DNA of 64,000 nucleotides, from NCBI GenBank assembly GCA_948567375.1, contig OX419756.1, positions 67,992,552-68,056,551 on the forward strand, read 5' to 3'. Origin of the DNA: Lunularia cruciata. Lineage: Eukaryota > Streptophyta > Marchantiopsida > Lunulariales > Lunulariaceae. A model generated the notes under the pieces. The model was not told the DNA's origin. It ran no database searches and saw nothing but the letters and a program-made list of their open reading frames with translations. This document shows positions 55,251 to 64,000 of this stretch, one piece after another; position 1 is the first letter of the stretch; each line of letters begins with the position of its first letter. Made by a program: the position numbers and the translations under genes.

Positions 55251-57639
55251 CACTCAACTGAAGATTGGGAATTGAAGTATCAACTCCTACTATGTCATTG
55301 GCAGGAGGATTAGAAGAGGGTCCAATTTTGCCATCCCAATGGGTGTGCAATTACAATTCCTTCAACTACAATTTCAATTTCAAAATGTGCTTCTAAAAGA
55401 TGATGCTTCTAAATGAATTCTAAATGTATAAATAAAAGTACAGTTAAATTCTCCATCATGTCATTGGCATTCAATGCACTCATAACATTTTTCTCTTGGT
55501 GCCAAAAATTATTCATAATTTGCATTGAGTGGCTCAAGTTGGGTTTGCCCTTGAATTATGAGTATTCATGCAATGCTCCGTGCTTTGCTTGTGGATGATA
55601 ATTGGGTCCCTCTTTTGATCTCACAAATTCAGATTTTCATTTAGACTTTAGTCTCTAAATCCCTTTGTTTAGGACATGTTGACACATGGCACATCTAGAC
55701 AAGTTTACATTCAAGATTCTTAATTAAGTTCATTAGGAATTAACCACTTTGATAACCTATAAGCATCATATTTAATCCAAACTCCCCTTTCTAAGGCAAC
55801 TTGTAAATACCAACTATAGCCCGTAACCAATCTTTATGGACCATTCACAAATAAGACCAGAGTTTTTAACACAATCTTGCAAAAAAAACTACAAGACATG
55901 GCACACACTCATAAACATCCTAGTAAATTCCAAAATTGAAACCTCTTAATGAATCCAAGCAACTCAAGACATGAAAGTCTAACCGTTACAATACTTTCGT
56001 GCTCACATCTTCATACCATAGTAAAGTGCTTGACAAAGAAGATGAGGTGTTTTTTAATGGAATGATTGGGGACAATTGAGACTTATCATTGGGAGTATAA
56101 CTTGAGCAAGAGGCATGGCAGAGGATGAGTGAGACAGAGCAATAGTGTGGGAAAAGTGAATCTTTTTGAGTGAGTTTCAACATAGGAGATGTGAGAGAAA
56201 TATGCAAGAGTAGACCCAAGCGGCCATGGTGATCTTTATCATTGTGGAGAAAGAAAAGAATAAAAAATCAAGAAATTTGTGAGTATTGAGAACCCAAAGC
56301 ATTAGCATTGAAGATATGATAAAGAAGTTCAAATGAGATAGAACAACGACATTGAGTTTTCTTGAGAAACTTTAATGCATGATCTTGAGAAGCTTCAATA
56401 CAAGATATGCTAGATAATTCCATTGTGATAATCCAGGAGGAGCTAGAGAATTGAGTGGCCATGGTATTCATTGGCAAATACCATAGAGCTTTTGAGAGCT
56501 TTGAGGACCCAATGCATTAGCCAAGGTATGGCATATCTAGTAAATATGAGAACACAAAACACAAAACACAAACCTAAAGTCTCCAATTGCAACAACAATA
56601 AAGTTCAGCATAGTGAAATAACACAAATAAAAAATTGCAGTATTTCCTTAACCAAATTTTTCATTCCCTCAAGGATACAATTAGAAATGTAGAGATCCAA
56701 AGGTAAATATCATTGATCAATCCTTTATTCTTACTTCTTTCACTTTTTGGGTAGAAACAACTTCCAAAAGAAGGTAATGACAAGGTGCATCATAGAAATT
56801 TACAAAGATAAACTAACTCACATCCAAAATAAACCTAATAAACTCTTGAAAGTGATGTTTCAATCCAAGGTCTTATCTTGTTCAAGAGACCTTTCTTGAC
56901 TTCCTCACAAAAGGAATATCACATTACAAACATTTGAACTCTCCTCCAAAGGCCAATGCCAAACCCAAAGGACTGACTGTCCAATTCAAAGGAAATTGCA
57001 CTCCTTTGGAGTGCACTCTATTCATAAAGGAATGAAAACTCTTAAAGAATCTGGTTCACTTTCTAAGTTAGGACTTGTCTACACACTTGTCTATTCCATA
57101 GGTTTTCATCTTGCTTGCTTTCAACACTAAAGCCTCTCACAAGATTGTTAAGGCATTGCTACCAAATGATTGCATATGCCTCCAAACAAGTAGCAAAATG
57201 ATACTTATTGCAAAGATTCAACAAGAAGGAATAAAATTGCACAAGGATGATAAAAAGGACAAAGAGCGATAAGCACTTTCACTTATTAACCATAGATTGA
57301 ACAAAATGGCACATTGAGTGCTGGTCTTAAATACTCTACCTCGTCCAAACTAAATGCTAATCTGGAACAACATAGGAAATGTCTTGCTTGTCCAGCCATT
57401 ATGTACATCCCTTTGGAAAAGGTGTGATTGACTCTGAAGGCTTTGGAATCCTTCCTAAGGAAAAGTTTTCAAACTCCTAAAACTTCTCAAGTACACTTAC
57501 TAAAATCCTGTCTAAATTCTCCACTATGGATGTCAAAGTAAAGTTCAAGTAAACTCTAGTCTTTAAAGTTTTCCACTATAACCTATCTCTAAATTTCACT
57601 ACTTCCTCCATTTTATTGCCTCTACTTTTCTGAACTTTA
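55251..57639. other. Nothing clearly recognised
   Basis: No domain, RNA gene or regular repeat recognised on either strand. It may be untranslated sequence of the adjacent minus-strand relics. Confidence 0.4.
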
Positions 57640-60300
57640 CTCCCAAGCTTTTAAAGTAACTTAATCTCATCCTCCACTAAAATATATCTCATGAATTCTT
57701 CTTACACTAGTTCTAATTTCCTATACAAACAATATATTCTTTCCTTCAGACCTAAGGTCCTTCTATCTCCTAATCTGATTCCTTTGGCTCTTGCACTTGC
57801 TTCTATCTGTATGATTAATGGATCAATCCCTATAACAACATCCACCTTTTCAACTTGGGTCACCTTGATTGATAGCTCCTTGATTTGCTTGATCATGACT
57901 ATCATCTCTAGCTTCAGATCTGGTATCCCTATTGCCTTTGCATTTTCAATGCGACTCACACTTGCTCCCTACTCACTACTATTTCCTGCATCTTTCTACA
58001 CTCAGCCTCCTTTTTTGCTAACTATTGCCTAAGTCCACTCTTTCTTAATTCTGCTAACACTTCTGCATCCACCTTCTTTGCTTTTATATTATCTAAACTT
58101 TGTCTTAGATGCACTATCTCCTCCTCATGAGCTGCAACTTTAGACACCAGAGTTCCATTCTCTTCTTTCAACCTATTCAAATCTTCTCTTATTAATTATA
58201 TTGCAGATTGCCCTTCCTTCATCACTCACTTGGCATCTTCTAACTCTTTTTGAAGAACAAGAATCTCACTCTACCATTCCTTCAAGGTGTTATGCATCCA
58301 CATTGACACATCACTTAAGCTCTCTACTCATAATTTTCTATATTCATTAAAGACATCTATCAAAAACTCTACCATATGGACTACCCCATTGTCAACATTT
58401 CCAAGATAGTGCAATCACTTGCTGATGGTTGTTCTTGCACCAAGGGTACTCTTCAAAACCCTTCCTTTCCTTGTTTTTTCAATACTGTTCTAACTCTCCA
58501 AAGTGATATCTTTACCTTTGGCATTTCTACTTCTACCTCAAGCATTCCTTCTCTTCTACCAACATTTAGTATGTCCATTGATAGATAGTTCTTTGGAAAT
58601 AACCCATCCACTCCCAACTCTCCTTTGTGTTGGTCAACCTCAACATCTTCCACCCTTGGTGGTATCAATGTGTTGAGGTTTCCTTTGGACTTAGATTTCC
58701 TTGAATTAGCACATGATACAATGATAGAAGATACCTCTTGCATCCTCAATAGGATTGGATGGACCTTCAATTTTCTTTTCTTTATTCTTTGATCAAGAGG
58801 TTACTGTCCTTGGACTTGAGGTAGCCTTTCTTTTCACCAAACTCATGTTTCCTTTAGCCAGATTGAATACCTCCTCCTTTGGCCTCTCCCACTCCTCATC
58901 TTTCCTTGCTGCCTTTGCTCATTGATAGTCCATGTAAGCCTTTTTCACCTTTTTCAAGAGTGTTATCCATCCTAGCTTAGTACACATGAAAGGTTTGTCA
59001 AGTACATGCCCAAATAACTCTTGTTTCTCTTCTTTGTTTAAGAATCCCAATCTTATGTAAAAGTAGATGATAAAAAGCACTACATAATGTGGTATTTTCT
59101 TGGTGAAGGAATCAAGCTTTTACTTGACGTAATGGTGAAAAACTAGTACCTAGTCTATTGGCTTCCCTAAAGAAAAAATTTCAAAGAACAAGACTTGGTT
59201 AACTATGAATAGGTTGTCTTTTTGGGTTTTAGTATCTTCATAATGGCTAGAACAACTTCTAGTCGGCCCGGGTCTTGATAATTACTAACTTCCTACCCAT
59301 TCTTATTGTTATTTGGCACATTGAATAAATAGGAAACCAACTCTACTGCCCACTTGGTGTTGATGAACAAGCAATCTCACCTCAATCCACCTTTGACTCT
59401 TGCACCATCTCTTGCACTTGCCTCCAATGATTGTCAATCCAAAACTTTGGATTTCCTCTTAGTCCTGACTGATCTCAAAATATACCTTGTAAAATTTCCT
59501 ATCTAATCTCAATAGAGGTGTAGGACCAGTCCTATATCCTGAATGTTAAACCCCTACTTGCTACAAAGGCTCTCCGCCCAGACATTTCCCAAGGATCAAC
59601 CTTTGGAGACATCAGGTTCAATGGTTTCTTCCTTCTCCAACCTTTGCCCTAAAGGATGAGCCATGGTCACAAACAGGCACTCACTCTCCTTTAGGTTTAC
59701 TCTCTACTCTCTTGATTCCCAAAACCCTTGTATGCCCTTTGTTCCCACTGATTTTAGCATAAAATTGATTAAGAAAATGAGATAACACCTGAGGGTGGTA
59801 CTTTTTTGTCCCTTCTTTGCACTTATGAGTAGGTGAATGGTCCTTATTCATCCTTCCCACAAAATTTTTCTTTGACAAAAACTCGTTCTATCCTTGACAC
59901 TCTTTCAAAAATCACCAATTTTCTCCCAAGTTTGGTATTTTCTCATGTGTAGCATTATACTTTCTTGGAGTCATGCTTCTCAAGATTGTGCTTACTTCCA
60001 AAAATATAGAATGGTTGAGCATCTTCTTAGACTCACTTGTGAAAAAAAATCCTTCCTTTGGGTTGCCTCAGCAATCCTCTTGTCCTTTCCAAAGTCCTTC
60101 CTATGTACAAGTTTAGTATTACTTTGAAGTTCATGAAGTCCTTCAAAGTAGGGTGAAACTTTGGTCAAGAAATTCATCCCTCCAGAGCTATCCTTTTCTT
60201 TGGTAATAATCATTCCTTTGGTAAAAGCCACTTTCTTCCATAGGAGTTCCAAAATTTCCTTTTCTGCTACAAACCAAGCTAAAAACTAATAAAAATAACT
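57640..60300 (-). pseudogene. Coiled-coil repeat-encoded protein, minus-strand copy at 59 kb
   Basis: Minus-strand reading from about 59210 downward gives VLFFEIFSLGKPID, FHHYVK, then VVLFIIYFYIRLGFLNKEEK (about 59040-59080). This is collinear with FFHKLF and HFYLGLNLL of the 8267 copy. A Lys/Glu-rich linker follows (KAYMDYQ, DEEWERPKEEVFNLAKG). A long coiled coil spans about 58300-57700 (EDLNRLKEENGTLVSKVAAH; EEIVHLRQSLDNIKAKKVDA). Stops and frame changes are frequent. The 5' part (59680-60300) has only short frames. Confidence 0.5.
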
Positions 60301-60761
60301 AAAAAATTTGAAAATCAATGGCACCCTAGTTGGGTTTGGAGAAACTGAAAGACTTTAGAATTGAGGGAAATAGGAGCCTCAATTCTTGAGCTGAAGTATT
60401 TACATTTGAGGGAAACAAGAACCTCCATCAAGCCAAGAGAATTCAGTTGGGAGGAAAACATGACATTCTTCCCCATACTAGCGGGAAGAAATGAATAAAA
60501 AACCGTTGTGTTATCAAGAAACAATGTGAAAGTGAGAATTTTGAAATATGTTTGGAAAAAATGAGTGGATTTGTGAATTTGAGCCAGGGCATACAAAACC
60601 AAGTGAAAGTGAGCTAAATAGAGAGATTTTATACTTCAACAAAACATGAACAAGAACTCTCCGTTGGAGCAGTGAGACCCAATTGCCATGAGTAGAGAAA
60701 TATCACAGAGTCAAAATAAAGTGGAGAGAATATAGTACTTTGTGGTAAGAGACTCAACTTT

Positions 60762-61484
60762 TGTAATACTCTGAGTACAACAAAAGAGAGAAAACACAGA
60801 TTACACACTCAACACTTGGTGCCCCAAAGGAGCACCTTCTCTTTATTATATAGACAAAGAGGATCTCCTCCAAGGAAGTTCCACCATAGGATTAGGCACA
60901 CAGATAGGTGACATGTCATCAAGCTCCACCCTTGGATTACTTACTTGGATGGGTGACATGTCAGTATAGGTCCTATCTGGTTGGTCAAACAAGCTTTGAC
61001 CGGAGGGAATCTTCTTGTAAGAGTCTCAGAATCACGTAAGGTACCGTTAGAAAGATCTCAACCAGACAAACCAGGGGGAGGAAAGGCCAGCCTTCCCTCA
61101 GTTTGCAGGGGAAGCATCTGTACATTTTTGAGGCCTAATTCATCCATTTAGGCCTCCGAAATTGCCTTCAAAGATTTCAAGCATATTTCGATTCCTACTC
61201 TATTAGTAGAAGTCCCCTTTTGGTGATACCTCTTTCTGATCTGTTTAGTTCATCATGTGTAACCTCCTTCCAGATGTTTCCAAACCAATTCTCACCTTTA
61301 AATCATATGTCTAGCTATTGGTTCTAAGGTTCTCAAGTCTATTTTGGTTTCTGCTCTACTAGTAGAAGTACTCTTTTGGTGATACTTCTATCTAATCTAT
61401 TTTGACCATCATGTATAACATCATTCTAGATGTTACCAAACCAAATTTCACTTTTGGATCATATGGCTAGCTCGTGGTATTACA
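60762..61484 (-). repeat. Solo LTR of the element A family
   Basis: The reverse complement begins TGTAATACCACGAGCTAGCC and ends GAGTATTACA, matching element A LTRs along 723 bp, with two U3 units and their hairpins. Flanks ACTTT (60757-60761) and ACTTC (61485-61489) are a candidate 5-bp target duplication with one mismatch. No primer site or internal sequence adjoins it, so unequal recombination between LTRs is the likely origin. Confidence 0.85.
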
Positions 61485-62619
61485 ACTTCCTTCCAATTGA
61501 ACCAAAAGATCCAAGTATTATGCAATGAGCGACACACTTCCTTCAAATTGATCCAGAAAACCCAATAGCATATAGACTCTTATAGAAGTTGAGTTTACTT
61601 GTGAAATGATAAGTTGGATTTCTACTTCTATGCCTTTGACTGTTCCATGTTCTTCTCTTGTGTTCCCTTTCCTATTGCTCCCTTTTTGACAACTTTTTAA
61701 ATTGCAATAGAGTGGCAAGCAAGTAATAAAATAATTAGAAGCATAGAAAATCCACATAGTCATACCTGATGTGAGAGATCCCAACCTATGTATTCTCATA
61801 GTTCCGCATTAAGGTGAGTGAGCATTTCTCAACATGATTTTATATTGTCATGTGTACAGCTCAGGGAAGGATTGGACCTGAGGTTGGGACCAAAGCACAA
61901 TGGACCAAAAGATAAATGTGATGCCTTCACTATTCAACTAAAAACATCATAGTTTTACCATGAGCAAGGTGTGCTTTGGTGTAGATTTTAGAGCTAACTA
62001 TGGGACCTGCTTTGGTTGACATTTTTCTTGAGCAGATCAAGGACAAGAGCCATGCATTTGTCATTTTGGAAGTTGGACCTATTAGGAGAGGTGCATCTAG
62101 AGGCTAAGTAGGAATACCCTTGGGCCATAGATATACCCCTCTCACATCCCTTACATGTTTTTTTCTAGTGTATTTTCTCCTTACAAATACTTCTACTTCT
62201 CTTCATCTATGTCTATGGTATTTTTAGTTCACACTCTCTATTAATGGTGCCAAATGTTTCCAATTGTAACTATGTGGCATGTTTTGGGTATCTCTTCCAT
62301 AGACCACTCCGTGATGCCTCCATTTTTCTCTTTGGCATCAGTAGCTAGAGGGACTACCATAAGCAAGGCTCCTCATCTAGCACTCCATACCCCCTATGTG
62401 CATCTAGGGAGTAGACCTCAACCTCAATTCTTTCTAATATTCTCTCATCATGGCTCAATTACTCAATTGTTTCACTTCCAATCCCTAGCAACATCCTCCT
62501 TCCTACTCAAAGGAGGAACCTAACCTAGTTGATTCTCCTATGGAGGACCCTACACCAAAGCCTCCTCTCCCTACCAAGATCCTTCCTCCCACCTATACAA
62601 ACCCATGATTGCTATAGGG
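61485..62619. other. Nothing clearly recognised
   Basis: Pyrimidine-rich plus strand. The open frame at 62254-62523 has no recognised similarity but could belong to the decayed N-terminus of the reverse transcriptase relic downstream. Confidence 0.35.
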
Positions 62620-62735
62620 TTGAAACCCTCTCCCTAGTTCTATAGACCCTCCACCACTATAGAGCCAAATCATAGGGTCACATCTCTCTCTCTCTCTAGC
62701 TCTATAAACCCACCTCCACTATAGAGCCAAATCTC
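62620..62735 (+). repeat. Short imperfect tandem duplication
   Basis: CTAGTTCTATAGACCCTCC...CACTATAGAGCCAAATC is repeated as CTAGCTCTATAAACCCACC...CACTATAGAGCCAAATC about 75 bases later, separated by a CTCTCTCTCT run. Confidence 0.65.
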
Positions 62736-63399
62736 TCCTTTGATGCCTTAGAATGCCCTTACACATCACTCCACCAATGACCTTCATAGTCTTGCCTAGG
62801 TTGCCCATGGATGAGCATTGATCTAGCACTATATTGAGGGTGAGCCATGCTTATGTATGAGGGTAGAGGCTGCCATTCCACTTCCTCCTCCCTTTGTACA
62901 CATATCCTCTCTCTTTAGTCTCCACCATACTCTTACTCTTGGTTACACTCTTTGGATTCTAACCTAGCATTCTTATTTGGTTACCTAGACCTTGTTTGTA
63001 TACTAAGATCTTAGTGCCACTATGACTACTTGTGGGTTATACATTCTCCATCTTATTATGAGCCATCTTATTGCATCCCATTTGAGCAAATGACCAAGGA
63101 AGAGATGTATCTACATGGACCTTACTAGACCTCTTCCTATTGTGGATTCTACCCTTGCCAGCACATAGAGGTGCATCAAGATACACCTCTAAGATTCATA
63201 AGTTCTTGAGAGTAGACTGATCAACTCTTCAAGATAAGTATAGCATACGTGTATAGGCAATAGCTAAGAGGATAATAGAATCCCCATAGTCTCATGCTCC
63301 TCCTCCAAAGCACTATTGCTCTCTAATGTTAGGCTAGGATGGGGAGTATAGATGTGCAACCCAAGCACTGGCCTCCTCTTTGCCCGTGTCCACCTCTTT
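62736..63399. other. Probable decayed N-terminus of the reverse transcriptase relic
   Basis: No block can be aligned with confidence. The position matches the linker of the related minus-strand relic. Confidence 0.3.
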
Positions 63400-64000
63400 A
63401 GATACTCTATCTACATTACAACTCTCCACCCTCTAGCCAAGAAGGAGATGCACTCTTTCCTTCATGATTATTAGCCATATGAAGAGCTTCACCTTATAGA
63501 GTATATCTTTGCTCGTGCTCTATTCCATTCTCCAAGTTTGATGCAAGTGGGTCATTTGGACTAGTCTTTGAGCACCTACATGATTTTGTTTCTCCAAACA
63601 CCCCAGATTTTCCTCTCCTCTTTTCTTTTTGTCAGCATATTGCTTTGGGTCTAGTACCCCTTGGAGCAACTTGACAATTTGGTGCATCTCTTCTCCTTGC
63701 TCTATCAAAGGAGACATTTGGTGTTTGCCTCATTGCTATTGGGTATATATTTCTTTATTTTGTCTCATGGTCTATCTACCTATAGCTACAAGACTCTTTC
63801 TCTTCTTCTTTTTTATCTCTATATCAGTTTCTTATTGCCATTCTAGGTGGTTGTGAGATAGTTATTGCAAGCATCAAAGTATCCTTGGATCTCTATCTTG
63901 ATTGGGTGGTTGTCCAAGTGGATTTCTTGAATGCCTTCAATGCCATATCTCGCCTGGCTTTTTTTGTGCTCTTTGCTTACAAGAGTTTGGATCCATTCCT
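63400..64000 (+). pseudogene. LINE-like reverse transcriptase relic, 5' half, cut by the window end
   Basis: In order: EYIFARALFHSPSL (about 63500), a frame change, then FGLVFEHLHDFVSPNTPDF, FGASLLLALSKETFGVCLIA and IGYIFLYFVSW. GGCEIVIASIKVSLDL comes next, followed by the first catalytic block DWVVVQVDFLNAFNAISR (Asp at 63921). These align collinearly with the minus-strand relic at 11.7-17 kb (HLRNYF, LGASQLLAMEKDT, IAIGEIFLHLV, MDIENTFSSIS), so both belong to one family. In-frame stops show it is not functional. The catalytic Asp-Asp pair would lie beyond the window. Confidence 0.75.

Noticed and set aside
60762-61484. Reading this LTR as the 3' LTR of a truncated second element A
   Set aside because: Near-matching 5-bp flanks and absence of any internal sequence on either side favour a solo LTR, although a purine-rich stretch next to it kept the alternative open.

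Overview
This is plant nuclear DNA of a large, repeat-rich genome. A gymnosperm is my best guess, with fern or lycophyte as alternatives. The reasons are plant-type LTR retrotransposons, an intron-containing DOMON/cytochrome b561 gene, low gene density and many decayed transposons. No bacterial operons, rRNA or tRNA genes were seen. Only two protein-coding units look intact: the host-type DOMON/cytochrome b561 gene (three exons, 22705-24543) and the gag-pol of a young LTR retrotransposon (42249-47075).

Layout. Positions 1-2740 hold the 3' part of a Ty3-type retrotransposon. Its integrase is followed by a PHD finger, then an LTR and a second partial LTR start. From 2740 to 7440 there is a heat-shock-element-like palindrome cluster, a decayed minus-strand coding relic and an AT/GT-rich low-complexity stretch. 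Positions 7441-11360 carry a palindromic repeat and a long decayed ORF with an N-terminal domain, an acidic linker and a coiled coil. On the minus strand, 11740-17071 is a LINE-like reverse transcriptase relic, apparently split by a hAT-like transposase relic (13980-15830). Positions 17072-27255 are the gene island: more complex, partly GC-richer sequence around the DOMON/cytochrome b561 gene, flanked by inverted copies of the palindromic repeat. Positions 27260-35960 contain a PIF/Harbinger-like transposase relic, a degenerate array of about 90-bp units and another copy of the coiled-coil family.

Positions 38150-52687 are a nested pair. An old chromodomain-bearing Ty3 element (A: initiator-Met-type primer site, dead integrase, stop codon in the chromodomain) has been interrupted inside gag by a young Ty3 element (B, 39998-47802). 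The two 679-bp LTRs of B differ at four positions, and B keeps an open 1608-codon gag-pol. Positions 52688-61484 contain minisatellite DNA, two minus-strand relics of the coiled-coil family and a solo LTR of the A family. The right end (about 63400-64000) enters a plus-strand relic of the same LINE-like family seen at 11.7-17 kb.

How it fits together: most of the window is layered transposon insertion and decay, and the DOMON gene sits in the one stretch where I recognise no coding transposon. The most interesting unexplained component is the coiled-coil protein family, recovered as four or five decayed copies on both strands. Two of these copies lie upstream of a shared 3' terminal sequence, which points to an undescribed, probably non-autonomous, repeat family.
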